Assembly: GCA_041484525.1 (NCBI GenBank)
Contig: JBGPHT010000060.1
Coordinates: 1-42,103 of the forward strand
DNA: 42,103 nucleotides
From: JBGPHT01 sp041484525
GTDB lineage: Bacteria; Acidobacteriota; Terriglobia; Bryobacterales; Bryobacteraceae
Direction: 5' to 3'
Within the stretch, counting starts at the first letter, position 1, and every line of letters starts with the position of its first letter. Shown in pieces: positions 6,538 to 14,493 of this stretch. A program made the translations under genes and the position numbers. The notes beneath the pieces were generated by a model, which worked only from the letters and a program-made list of their open reading frames with translations, did not search any database and was not told the origin of the DNA.

Positions 6538-8522
6538 AGGTGGCGGTCAAGAGTCTGGAACGCGGCCTGCGCCTGCAGCAAGCGGGACGCGTGGCGGAGG
6601 CGGAATCGCTCTATGGCGAAGTCCTGGAGCGCAACCCGGCCAACGCGGATGCCTGGCACCTGCTGGGGCGCATAGCGCTCGACCGCGGCGACCTGCCGTC
6701 GGCGGCCGCGCGCGTGCTGCAGGCAGTCCGCCACCGTCCCGACATCCCGGGTTTCTATAACACCTTGGGAGAGGTCCTGGCGGCCCAGGGACGGATTCGA
6801 GACGCCACGCTCTGCTACCAGCAGGCGCTCCAATTGGAGCCGGCCTTCACCGCGGCGCTGGTGAACCTGGGGAATGCGCTGCAGGCGGAGGGGCGGTACG
6901 GCCAGGCGGCGGTGGCGTACTGGAAGGCCATCCAGGCGCAGCCCGACTGCCCGGAGGCATTCAGCAATCTGGGCAACGCGCTGCGCGCCGACGGCCGTCA
7001 CGAGGAGGCACTGGACTGCTGCCTCGAAGCTGTGCGGCTGCGGCCCGGAAGCGCCGCCTTCGCCGTCAATCTGGCGGCCGGCCTGATGCAGCTCCGCCGC
7101 TTCGCCGAGGCTGAGCAGCAGGCCCGCCGGGCCCTCGCCCTCCACCCGGGGCTGGTCGAGGCGCTCTCTAACCTCTCTATGGCTTTGAAGGGCCAGCAGC
7201 GGTACGAAGAGGCGGAAGCCGCTTGCCGCGCGGCCCTCGAGCGGGCGCCCCAGGCCGCGCACCTGCACTCGAACCTGGCTTCCGTGCTCCTCGACCAGAA
7301 GCGTTTGGGCGATGCGGAAGCCGCTTGCCGCCGCTCGCTCGAGCTGCGGCCGGGTCATCCGGAAGCGGCTAATTCGCTGGGTGCCGTGCTGCGCGCGCAG
7401 GGCCGTTTCGAGGACGCCGCCGAACAGTTCGCATTCGCCCTCGCGGCGCAGCCGGACCGCGCCGAGACGTGGACCAATCTGGGCACCGTTCGCCAGGCCC
7501 AGAACCGGCACGACGAAGCGCTCGCCTGTTTTGCAGAAGCGCTCACCCGACAGCCGCAGCACGCCAAGTCGCGCTTCTGCCGCTCGATGTCCCTATTGAC
7601 CCAGGGTGATTTCGCCCGCGGGTTCGCCGAATATGAATGGCGCTGGGAAGCCGCGGGGTGCCGGCCGCGCGTGCCTTCGAAAGCCGTGTGGGACGGCGCG
7701 GCCCTCGACGGGCGGACGATCCTGCTCTATGCCGAACAAGGTCTGGGCGACACCATCCAATTTATCCGCTATGCGCCCGAGGTAGCCGCGCGCGGCGGCC
7801 GCGTCATCGTGGAGGCGCAGGCCGCGGTGGCGGCGATTGTGGCCGGCGTGGCGGGCGTGGCGGCGGTGGTGACGCCCGAGTCTGAGCCGCCCTCTTTCGA
7901 CGTCGAGGCCGCGCTGCTGAGCCTTCCCCACATTCTCGGCCGGACGCCCGGCGCGGCGCCCGCGGAGACACCGTATCTGAAGGCGGATCGGGCACGCATC
8001 GGGCATTGGCGCCAGGCGCTGGGGAGCGGCCGGCGTCTTCGGGTGGGCCTCGCGTGGCTGGGGAATCCGCTGAACGAGAGCGACCGCGCCCGATCCACGG
8101 ACCTGACGGCGCTACAGGCTCTCGGCGGTGTTCCGGGCGTGGAATGGCACAGCCTGCACGTGGGCGCGAAGGCCCGCGGGCAGGTAGAGCAGGCGGGCGG
8201 ATGGATTCGCGACTGGGGGGAAGAGACCGCCGATTTGCGGGATCTGGCGGGTTTGATGGGTTGCCTGGACCTGATTGTCTCGGTGGACACGATGCCCGCC
8301 CACCTGGCCGGGGCGCTTGGCCGGCCCGTGTGGACCATGCTTCCCTTCGCCGCGGACTGGCGCTGGCTGCTCGCCCGCGAGGACAGCCCCTGGTATCCCA
8401 GCATGCGGCTGTTTCGCCAGACGGCGCCGGGCGATTGGGATTCCGTAGTGGGGCCGCTGGCAGAAAAGATTTCTTGGCTCGCGGCTCAAGAGTTCCGGCA
8501 ACGGGACGATGAGCATAATTGA
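6534..8522 (+). CDS. TPR protein with glycosyltransferase-like C-terminal domain
   Basis: 662 residues from GTG 6534, which overlaps the csrA stop and has GGAGGC at 6520-6525. Residues 1 to about 365 hold some ten tetratricopeptide repeats (for example ALVNLGNALQAEGRYGQAAV). Residues about 390-660 form a GT-B-like domain of the family 9/heptosyltransferase kind: YAEQGLGDTIQFIRYAPEV, VGLAWLGNP and VSVDTMPAHLAGALGRPVW. This TPR-plus-GT architecture is also seen in protein O-glycosyltransferases. Its place between csrA and fliC suggests flagellin glycosylation or another filament-linked step, which is inference. The frame extends upstream within csrA, but that part is a shadow. Confidence 0.85.
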   Translation: MKVAVKSLERGLRLQQAGRVAEAESLYGEVLERNPANADAWHLLGRIALDRGDLPSAAARVLQAVRHRPDIPGFYNTLGEVLAAQGRIRDATLCYQQALQLEPAFTAALVNLGNALQAEGRYGQAAVAYWKAIQAQPDCPEAFSNLGNALRADGRHEEALDCCLEAVRLRPGSAAFAVNLAAGLMQLRRFAEAEQQARRALALHPGLVEALSNLSMALKGQQRYEEAEAACRAALERAPQAAHLHSNLASVLLDQKRLGDAEAACRRSLELRPGHPEAANSLGAVLRAQGRFEDAAEQFAFALAAQPDRAETWTNLGTVRQAQNRHDEALACFAEALTRQPQHAKSRFCRSMSLLTQGDFARGFAEYEWRWEAAGCRPRVPSKAVWDGAALDGRTILLYAEQGLGDTIQFIRYAPEVAARGGRVIVEAQAAVAAIVAGVAGVAAVVTPESEPPSFDVEAALLSLPHILGRTPGAAPAETPYLKADRARIGHWRQALGSGRRLRVGLAWLGNPLNESDRARSTDLTALQALGGVPGVEWHSLHVGAKARGQVEQAGGWIRDWGEETADLRDLAGLMGCLDLIVSVDTMPAHLAGALGRPVWTMLPFAADWRWLLAREDSPWYPSMRLFRQTAPGDWDSVVGPLAEKISWLAAQEFRQRDDEHN

Positions 8523-8564
8523 ACCGGAACGCGGGGAGCAAAAAAGGCCCGGCGAAACCGGCAA

Positions 8565-8577
8565 CGGCAGGATGCCG
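8565..8577 (+). promoter_or_regulatory. Predicted CsrA site 1 in the fliC leader
   Basis: CGGCAGGATGCCG: a 5-bp stem (CGGCA/TGCCG) presenting GGA as the loop, the preferred CsrA ligand shape. It lies 26 bases before the fliC ATG. Together with site 2 it resembles the two-site hag leader of Bacillus subtilis. Confidence 0.65.
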
Positions 8578-8589
8578 AATCTAAAACGA

Positions 8590-8598
8590 ACAGGATGT
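8590..8598 (+). promoter_or_regulatory. Predicted CsrA site 2 overlapping the fliC Shine-Dalgarno
   Basis: ACAGGATGT matches the CsrA SELEX core (ACARGGAUGU) apart from one base, and forms ACA/TGT around a GGA loop. AGGA at 8592-8595 is also the Shine-Dalgarno sequence, 7 bases before ATG 8603, so CsrA binding would block ribosomes. Confidence 0.7.
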
Positions 8599-8602
8599 CA
8601 AA

Positions 8603-10099
8603 ATGATCTCAGTTCAAACTAACGTAAACTCCCTCATCGCGCAGGAAAATCTGCGCGTCACCAGCATGTTCCAGAGCCGGACGATCCAACGGTTGACGTC
8701 GGGCTACCGCATCAACTCGGCGGGCGACGACGCAGCCGGCCTGGCTGTGGCCAACAAGTTCCGCAGCGATGTGGCCGAACTGACCCAGGGCGTGCGCAAC
8801 GCCACGGACGGCAACGGACAACTGCAAATCATCGACGGCGGCCTCAACAACGTCTCTAAGATTCTGGACCGGCTCAAGACGCTGGCCACGCAATCGGCGT
8901 CCGACACTTTCTCGGGCGACCGCACCACGCTGAACGGTGAATTCAACGACATGCTGCACGAAATCGACCGCCAGGCTTCCAACATCGGCCTGGTAAACTC
9001 GGGCCAGTTCAACAAGACCCTCGCGGTGTATGTCGGCGGCGGCAGCAGCCAGTCCAACGCGCAGGTGTCAGTCAATCTGAGCGGCTCGGCCAACCAGGTG
9101 GACGCGGCCGGCCTGGGGATCGGCTCGACCAGCATCGGCGCCGGCGGAACCCTGCTGACGGGTAACGTGGTCACCGACCTTAATGACCCCAGCAAGCTGG
9201 TGCTCACTGCAGCCGGCGCATCCAGCCAGACGTTCAACGTCAACTACGTCGACAGCAGCAACGCCCGCCAGACCCTGGCCGTGAGCGTCACCTCCGGGGC
9301 CGCCACCGGTATCACGGTTACGGATGCTCTGGCACAGATGAACGCCATGCTGAGCACCATCGGACTGCAAGCGTCCGTCACTTCGGACGGCGCACTGGCG
9401 ATTGGCGGCACCCGTCAATTTGCCTTGACCGGCACCACGGAAGTGGGTGCACCCGGCAACCTGGTCGCAACGGCCAACTCGAATAACGTCAACCAGGCCG
9501 ACTATCGAACCAACGAGCAGACCTGGGTGGCGCCGACGGTGACGCCTGAGATCCTGTCGTTTTCAAATGGCAGCGTGACGAAGTACGTTACGCTGGCGGT
9601 TGGCAGCGCCTCGATGAACGCCAATATCGATACCATCAACGCCGCTGTGGGCAGTATCGGCATTCAGGCGATGCAGAGCGCGGCCGGCAAGTTCACCATC
9701 ATGAGTTCGTCGACCTTCAGCTTGAACCTCATCCAGGCGGGCACGCTCGGCACGTTCGGGACCAGCTTGGGCGCGGTCACAGTGAATGCGCCCGATACCA
9801 GCGCGACCAGCGTCGGCAACTCGCTCGCGGCCCTGTCCGCCATCACAGCCGCCGTCGGCAGGCTCGGCCATGTCCAAAGCCGGGTCGGCGCCGGTCAGAA
9901 CACGCTGCAGTATGCCATCAATCTGGCGCAGAGCCAGATTTCGACCTTCTCCTCGAACGAAGCCCAGATCCGCGACACAGATGTGGCGGCGGAAGCGGCC
10001 AACCTCACCAAGGCCCAGGTGCTGCAACAGGCATCCATGGCGGCGATGGCGCAGGCTAACTCGGCGCCGCAGGCGGTCCTGGCACTCCTTCGTGGGTAG
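8603..10099 (+). CDS. fliC: Flagellin
   Basis: 498 residues. The N-terminal D0/D1 region (about 1-140) includes ISVQTNVNSLIAQENL, the classical LTSGYRINSAGDDAAGLAVA, and a long helix. The C-terminal D1/D0 region (about 410-498) includes VGAGQNTLQYAINL and ends in a helix with QASMAAMAQANSAPQAVLALL. The central part (about 145-405) is variable, serine/threonine/asparagine-rich surface sequence, suitable for O-glycosylation. ATG 8603 is preceded by AGGA in the second CsrA site. No sigma-28 box was found in the 80-base gap upstream, so transcription may come from the operon or from inside the preceding gene. Confidence 0.96.
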   Translation: MISVQTNVNSLIAQENLRVTSMFQSRTIQRLTSGYRINSAGDDAAGLAVANKFRSDVAELTQGVRNATDGNGQLQIIDGGLNNVSKILDRLKTLATQSASDTFSGDRTTLNGEFNDMLHEIDRQASNIGLVNSGQFNKTLAVYVGGGSSQSNAQVSVNLSGSANQVDAAGLGIGSTSIGAGGTLLTGNVVTDLNDPSKLVLTAAGASSQTFNVNYVDSSNARQTLAVSVTSGAATGITVTDALAQMNAMLSTIGLQASVTSDGALAIGGTRQFALTGTTEVGAPGNLVATANSNNVNQADYRTNEQTWVAPTVTPEILSFSNGSVTKYVTLAVGSASMNANIDTINAAVGSIGIQAMQSAAGKFTIMSSSTFSLNLIQAGTLGTFGTSLGAVTVNAPDTSATSVGNSLAALSAITAAVGRLGHVQSRVGAGQNTLQYAINLAQSQISTFSSNEAQIRDTDVAAEAANLTKAQVLQQASMAAMAQANSAPQAVLALLRG

Positions 10100-10120
10100 G
10101 CCTGTACCTCTTGCGTAACC

Positions 10121-10153
10121 CCGGGCAGGCCGGCGAATAGCCGGCCTGCCCGG
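10121..10153 (+). terminator. Strong hairpin after fliC
   Basis: A perfect 14-bp stem, CCGGGCAGGCCGGC pairing with GCCGGCCTGCCCGG around the loop GAATA. No T-run follows, so it may be a partial terminator, an mRNA 3'-end stabiliser that keeps fliC message above fliD, or a Rho-assisted site. Confidence 0.6.
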
Positions 10154-10176
10154 GCATTCAGTCTGGCGAGGACTTT

Positions 10177-11538
10177 ATGGCAACCACGAGCAGCGTTTTC
10201 ACAGGATCGAGTAACTTCTCGGCCGATTTCCAGCAAGTGGTCAAGCGTGCGGTTGCGATCGCCTCGCTCCCCATCACCCAGTCGCAGAACCAGGTCACCG
10301 CCCTACAGTCGCAATCCTCGGCCCTGGGCACTCTCTCCAGTACGTTTTCCTCGCTGCAGTCGGCCGTGAAGAACCTGGAGTCCGCACTCGGATTGGGATC
10401 CTTCTCTTCCTCCCTTTCCACCACCGGTGTGGCCACCGCCGCCCTCAGCGGCGCGCCTCTTCCCGGATCGTTCTCACTCTCCGTGGTCGATATCGGCGCT
10501 TTCTCCCGGTCGCTCAGCCTGGATACGGGCCTGCCGGCGGTCGCGGATCCGACTGCCTCGAGCATCAGCGATGCCACGTCGTACACGCTGAAGGTGGGGG
10601 CCGCGGAATTCACCATCACGCCAACCTCGAATTCGCTCACCGCTTTGGCGGACGCACTCAACCGGAACACGGATGCGCACGTGCAGGCCACGGTCGTGAA
10701 TACCGGCTCCTCGGGAGCGCCGAATTACCAGCTCTCCGTGCAAGGCACCAACCTCGGCGATCAAACGATCCAGTTGACGGCGATCGACGGCGCCGCTCCC
10801 GGCACGGACCTGCTTCTCGAAGATACGAAGGGCGATACCGCCAAATACCGCATCAATGGAAAGCCTACGGTCGCCATCGAGAGTAACAGCCGGACGATCG
10901 TGGCCGCCCCGGGCGTCACCTTGACCTTGCTGGCAGCCGGCGACACCGACGTGACGGTCTCCCGCAGCACGGCCGCGGTCAGCACGGCGCTGCTGGGTTT
11001 TGTCGCCGCGTACAATGACGCGCAGCGGAACATCGACACCAACCGGGGAAGCGGCACGGGCGCGCTCAAGGGCCAGAGCGTCCTCTCGACCGCGTCCGAC
11101 TCCTTACGGCGGATTTCGGGATACTCGACCGGCAATACCGGTGCTTCGTCGCTCGCCGCGCTCGGGCTGACGTTCGATAGCGACGGCAACCTGGCGTTCG
11201 ATACTTCCACCTTCGCCAGCACCACCGGCAACCGTATCCAGCAACTGCAGGATTTCTTCGGCGGCTCGACTACCGGCGGTTTCCTGAAGGCGGCGACAGA
11301 TACGCTCAATACGCTGACGGACTCCTCCACCGGGGTGCTCACCAGCCAACAGCTTTCGCTGACGAACCAGATCACGGATGAGAACACCTCGATTGCCGCG
11401 CAGCAGGCCAGGGTCGACCTGCTCGAAACCAACCTGAACGCGCGGATGGCCGCCGCAGACGCCGCCGTGGCCGTGCTCGAGCAGCAAGCCTCGTACTTCA
11501 CAGCGATGTTCGCAAGCATGCGGACGGCGAGCAACTGA
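10177..11538 (+). CDS. fliD: Flagellar filament capping protein FliD
   Basis: 453 residues. FliD sits at the filament tip and guides flagellin folding. The N-terminal FliD_N domain (FSADFQQVVKRAVAIASLPI, then a glutamine/serine coiled coil about residues 35-70) and the C-terminal FliD_C domain (SVLSTASDSLRRISGY, LGLTFDSDGNLAFDTSTF, ending in LEQQASYFTAMFASM) are both present. It starts 23 bases after the fliC hairpin with a GCGAGGA ribosome site. The stop overlaps the next start (TGATG). Confidence 0.93.
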   Translation: MATTSSVFTGSSNFSADFQQVVKRAVAIASLPITQSQNQVTALQSQSSALGTLSSTFSSLQSAVKNLESALGLGSFSSSLSTTGVATAALSGAPLPGSFSLSVVDIGAFSRSLSLDTGLPAVADPTASSISDATSYTLKVGAAEFTITPTSNSLTALADALNRNTDAHVQATVVNTGSSGAPNYQLSVQGTNLGDQTIQLTAIDGAAPGTDLLLEDTKGDTAKYRINGKPTVAIESNSRTIVAAPGVTLTLLAAGDTDVTVSRSTAAVSTALLGFVAAYNDAQRNIDTNRGSGTGALKGQSVLSTASDSLRRISGYSTGNTGASSLAALGLTFDSDGNLAFDTSTFASTTGNRIQQLQDFFGGSTTGGFLKAATDTLNTLTDSSTGVLTSQQLSLTNQITDENTSIAAQQARVDLLETNLNARMAAADAAVAVLEQQASYFTAMFASMRTASN

Positions 11539-11849
11539 TGAATTCCACTGAACTACAACTCGATTTCATCGCCCGGCAGCTACGCCACGCCGTCGGGCGC
11601 GAAGACTTCGCGGCGGTAACGTCCTTCGGCCGGAGTTACACCCAGGCGCTCGAGGCCGCCTTCGCCGGGTTACCGCCCGCCGAACGGGAGGCCGCCTTCT
11701 TGGAGGCGCGCGGGTTGTTCGAGTGGGCGCGCCGCGGCCTCCTGATCTGCCGCGCCGGCGCCGCCGGTGAGTTGCGCCGTCTCAAAGTTGCGCGCCAATA
11801 CCGCGCGGCGCCGTGCCCTCCGCTCCACTCCTGGCACGTAAACGCATGA
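11538..11849 (+). CDS. Small protein after fliD, possible flagellar chaperone
   Basis: 103 residues, all-helical by appearance: a helix at 1-40 and a second ending FEWARRGLLICRAGAAGELRRL. The start overlaps the fliD stop by one base, the place usually taken by fliS or fliT. It is not recognisably FliS; a short FliT-like export chaperone is possible. No motif allows a firm call. No other gene for such a chaperone is in the window. Confidence 0.6.
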   Translation: MNSTELQLDFIARQLRHAVGREDFAAVTSFGRSYTQALEAAFAGLPPAEREAAFLEARGLFEWARRGLLICRAGAAGELRRLKVARQYRAAPCPPLHSWHVNA

Positions 11850-11890
11850 TTTCGGCGCGCGTACGGCGGCTGCGCTAGAATCTTGTATTC

Positions 11891-12481
11891 ATGCATTCCC
11901 GCCGATTCGCGTGCCTTCTCCTGGGGATGTGGTTGGCCGGTGGATTCTTCATGGCCTTGGTCGCCACCCAGAGTTTTCACTCGGTGGATCGCATCCTCGC
12001 CCAGCCCAATCCCGTGGCCTCCGTCGAGATGAAGGCACTGGGTACGACCGCCGCCCGGCTGCTCCTTCGCTATGAGGCCTCGGAGCTCAACCGCTGGCTC
12101 TTCGAAGCGTGGGAAATCGTGCAATTGATCGGCGGCGCGTTCGTCTTCTTCTACCTGCTGTTCGGCACCAATGAAGACAAAATCTCGCTGGCGCTGGTGC
12201 TTCTCATCCTGATTACCGTACTGCTGCAGCGCTTCCTGCTGACCCCCGAAATTATCTCCGTCGGACGAACCCTGGATTTCATCGCTCCCGACATGCCCTC
12301 TGCCGAACGCTCCAAATTCTGGGTACTGCACAGCGGATACACGGGGGTCGAAATCATGAAGTGGGTTCTGATTGGAGCGCTGGGGATGAAACTGATGTCG
12401 CGGCGCCGCGGCCGCTCAGGAGACGCCGGGAACGATTTCGACGTGATCGATAAACCCAATTACCGCCATGTCGATCGGTGA
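11891..12481 (+). CDS. Integral membrane protein, DUF4149-like
   Basis: 196 residues with four likely membrane segments: LLLGMWLAGGFFMALVA near the N-terminus, IVQLIGGAFVFFYLLFG, LALVLLILITVLLQRFLL, and a last one ending VLIGALGMKLM before a basic, polar tail. The spacing of helices and the soluble loop between the third and fourth resemble the DUF4149/TMEM205-like family, but this is by eye. TAGAAT at 11876-11881 lies 9 bases before the ATG without a Shine-Dalgarno sequence, suggesting a leaderless transcript. The 3' end overlaps the convergent BMC gene by 66 bases. Confidence 0.7.
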   Translation: MHSRRFACLLLGMWLAGGFFMALVATQSFHSVDRILAQPNPVASVEMKALGTTAARLLLRYEASELNRWLFEAWEIVQLIGGAFVFFYLLFGTNEDKISLALVLLILITVLLQRFLLTPEIISVGRTLDFIAPDMPSAERSKFWVLHSGYTGVEIMKWVLIGALGMKLMSRRRGRSGDAGNDFDVIDKPNYRHVDR

Positions 12482-12697
12482 CTGCGGCCGGCCGACGGCC
12501 GTCATTGCGCTGAAACCCTCGGTCGCCAGCAGAACTTTGTCCCCCACCCCGGCATCCACCGCATCCATCGCCACCACGGCATCTCCCCGGTCGCTGCCGT
12601 CCAGGTTCAAAGGCTGAACCAGGAGCAGCTTCCGCCCTTCGTGGCTCGGGTGTTTCTGCGTAGCGACAATCTCTCCGACTACGCGCGCGATCAACAT
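12416..12697 (-). CDS. BMC vertex protein, EutN/CcmL family (third copy)
   Basis: 93 residues. It starts MLIARVVGEIVATQKHPSHE and contains GRKLLLVQPLN, VAMDAVDAGVGDKVLLA and the closing IGFIDHVEI, all standard for the OB-fold pentamers that cap microcompartment vertices. It is the last gene of the locus, overlaps the preceding pentamer gene by 7 bases, and its end runs 66 bases into the convergent membrane-protein gene. Confidence 0.9.
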   Translation of the reverse strand: MLIARVVGEIVATQKHPSHEGRKLLLVQPLNLDGSDRGDAVVAMDAVDAGVGDKVLLATEGFSAMTAVGRPQSPIDMAVIGFIDHVEIVPGVS

Positions 12698-13041
12698 GGC
12701 TGGGACGGGGGCCGCGGGCCAGGGCCCGGAGGCCGAGGCGAGGAAGCTCGCTTCGCTCGCGCTTCCTTAGCGGGCGGCCTCACATGAACCTCGTCGACAA
12801 TCCCGACGATCGTCGTATCCGTGGGCGGTTCCGCGGGTAAGAATGGGAAGCTCGCTTCCTTGCCCCGCACCCAATAAACCAACTCGCCGGTGCCCGCGCC
12901 GGTGCAGTCGGTGCAAACGATCCGCCGGCCGGTCTCCCGTAGTGCGGGCGTCAGCGGCTGCACAATCAGCATCCGCTGGCCTTCGAGGTGTGCGTGCTTG
13001 ACGGTCGCCCAGACGCGGCCAACCACCCGGCCGAAGTACAT
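12691..13041 (-). CDS. BMC vertex protein, EutN/CcmL family (second copy), with tail
   Basis: 116 residues. The core (MYFGRVVGRVWATVKHAHLE, GQRMLIVQPLT, CTDCTGAGTGELVYWV, VGIVDEVHV) is a complete pentamer subunit. A tail of about 28 residues rich in proline, arginine and lysine follows, absent from the other two copies. Such a tail could contact cargo or lie outside the shell, but this is inference. Two cysteines (CTDC) are also peculiar to this copy. It starts 3 bases after the first pentamer gene. Confidence 0.9.
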   Translation of the reverse strand: MYFGRVVGRVWATVKHAHLEGQRMLIVQPLTPALRETGRRIVCTDCTGAGTGELVYWVRGKEASFPFLPAEPPTDTTIVGIVDEVHVRPPAKEARAKRASSPRPPGPGPRPPSQPC

Positions 13042-13044
13042 CGC

Positions 13045-13311
13045 CTAATCCATACTCACTTCGTCGACGATTCCGATGATTGCCGAGTCCACGGGCACGT
13101 CCTTCAAACCCTCCGCCATGCGCGCCGAACTGCCCGATACGGCAAGCACGCGCTCGCCAAAACCGGCGCTTACCGTATCGACGGCCACCACGTAACCCGC
13201 CTCATCCTTGCCTTCCGGAGAGATCGGCTTCAGCACCAGGAGTTTCTTGCCTTCCAGGCGAGGGTCTTTCCGTGTTGCCACCACGGTGCCCACAACGCGG
13301 GCGAGGATCAT
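13045..13311 (-). CDS. BMC vertex protein, EutN/CcmL family (first copy)
   Basis: 88 residues, MILARVVGTVVATRKDPRLE through GKKLLVLKPIS, AVDTVSAGFGERVLAVSG and AIIGIVDEVSMD. It is a compact pentamer without extensions. It lies 10 bases after the hexamer shell gene and 3 bases before the next pentamer gene, so it is within one operon. Confidence 0.92.
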   Translation of the reverse strand: MILARVVGTVVATRKDPRLEGKKLLVLKPISPEGKDEAGYVVAVDTVSAGFGERVLAVSGSSARMAEGLKDVPVDSAIIGIVDEVSMD

Positions 13312-13321
13312 GGCAGCCGCG

Positions 13322-13621
13322 CTACTTTCCGGCGCTCACAGCCTGCGACCGGCCGATCGGCAGGACGTCTTCCAGGCTCTGATGCGGACGCGGAATCACG
13401 TGTACCGCGATGAGTTCGCCGACGCGCCGCGCCGCCGCAGCTCCCGCATCGGTGGCCGCGCGCACCGCCGCCACGTCGCCCCGCACCATGGCGGTCACGT
13501 AGCCCGATCCGATCTTCTCCCAGCCGACGAGGCTTACCTTCGCGGCCTTCACCATCGCGTCCGCGGCCTCGATCATGGCCACCAGTCCGCGTGTCTCGAT
13601 CATTCCCAGCGCTTCGCCCAT
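13322..13621 (-). CDS. BMC hexameric shell protein (BMC-H)
   Basis: 99 residues, PduA/EutM/CcmK type. It contains GMIETRGLVAMIEAADAMVKAA, the pore-loop segment KIGSGYVTAMVRGDV, and the helix AAVRAATDAGAAAARRVG. These facets tile to form the protein shell; the loop glycines line the central pore for metabolite passage. A C-terminal extension of about 20 residues after VIPRPH is present. It lies 22 bases after the aldolase gene. It is the only hexamer gene in the locus. Confidence 0.95.
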   Translation of the reverse strand: MGEALGMIETRGLVAMIEAADAMVKAAKVSLVGWEKIGSGYVTAMVRGDVAAVRAATDAGAAAARRVGELIAVHVIPRPHQSLEDVLPIGRSQAVSAGK

Positions 13622-13643
13622 CTATGCTCTCCAAAAATGCTTC

Positions 13644-14426
13644 TTAAGCCACACCGCGCGCTTTGAGCGCCTCGTCCACCAGGCCGATCAACTCCGCGCG
13701 CGTCACGTAAAACCGATCCTGACTTTCCAGCCCCACTTCTTCGGCCGCCACCGGACAACCCGGCTCGCCCGCCACCTTCGCCTTCACGCCGTACCGCGTC
13801 CGCGAATCGAGCAGCTTGTCCACTTCGACGCGCGGCAACACTCTCGGCCCGCCGAGCAGCTCCGCCACCAGTTGGATGCGCGCGAAGTGCTCCATCGTCT
13901 CCATGCGGAAATACGCCTGGAAAACGTCCGCTCCGTAGCAGACCGCACCGTGGTTCGCCATCATCAGCGCATCGTACTTGGGGATGTACGGCAGCATAGG
14001 ATCGGTCAGCGCCGGCGTGCCTGGCAAGCCGTATTCAGCCAGCGGTACGCACCCGAGCCCAATCACCACTTCCGGCAGCAGCGCCAGGTTTAGCGGCTTA
14101 CCTGCCGTCGCGAAACCCGTGGCCACCGGCGGATGCGCGTGCACCACGGCCTTGATGTCCGGCCGCATTTCGTAGACCGTCAGGTGCATCAGTATCTCGC
14201 TGGTCCGCTCTTTGCGCCCCGCGATTTTGTTGCCCTTCATGTCCACGACGATCAGGTCGTCGGGATGCATCATCCCCTTACACACGCCCGTGGGCGTTGC
14301 CAGGATACGCTCGGCATCCAGCCGGATTGTAATGTTGCCGTCGTTGGCTGCCACCCAGCCTTTTTGGAAAACCAGCCGGCCAATCTGGACGATATCGTCG
14401 CGGTATTCGCGCTCCGTCTTCACCAT
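13644..14426 (-). CDS. Class II aldolase/adducin family enzyme, BMC-associated
   Basis: 260 residues from ATG 14426, preceded by GGAGA; longer upstream frames lack a family match. Class II aldolases cleave sugar phosphates such as L-fuculose-1-phosphate or L-rhamnulose-1-phosphate using a zinc ion. Seen here: the phosphate-loop region NDGNITIRL, the zinc ligands HAHPP, the catalytic region ALMMANHGAVCYG, and a third histidine in METMEHFARI. After a variable linker the protein ends with an amphipathic helix (TRAELIGLVDEALKAR) typical of encapsulation peptides. It heads the BMC operon and is probably its cargo. In planctomycete-type BMCs such an enzyme feeds lactaldehyde from fucose/rhamnose into the shell. 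Confidence 0.88.
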   Translation of the reverse strand: MVKTEREYRDDIVQIGRLVFQKGWVAANDGNITIRLDAERILATPTGVCKGMMHPDDLIVVDMKGNKIAGRKERTSEILMHLTVYEMRPDIKAVVHAHPPVATGFATAGKPLNLALLPEVVIGLGCVPLAEYGLPGTPALTDPMLPYIPKYDALMMANHGAVCYGADVFQAYFRMETMEHFARIQLVAELLGGPRVLPRVEVDKLLDSRTRYGVKAKVAGEPGCPVAAEEVGLESQDRFYVTRAELIGLVDEALKARGVA

Positions 14427-14493
14427 GCGGGATCTCCGATTGTAGCAGAATGCATTCCAACCCTCCGGCGCAACGCAGTTAGAATAGTTCTGC

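Noticed and set aside
6207..7562. Minus-strand open frame of 451 codons
   Set aside because: Antisense to csrA and the TPR gene; repeat-like only because the TPRs are repeated.
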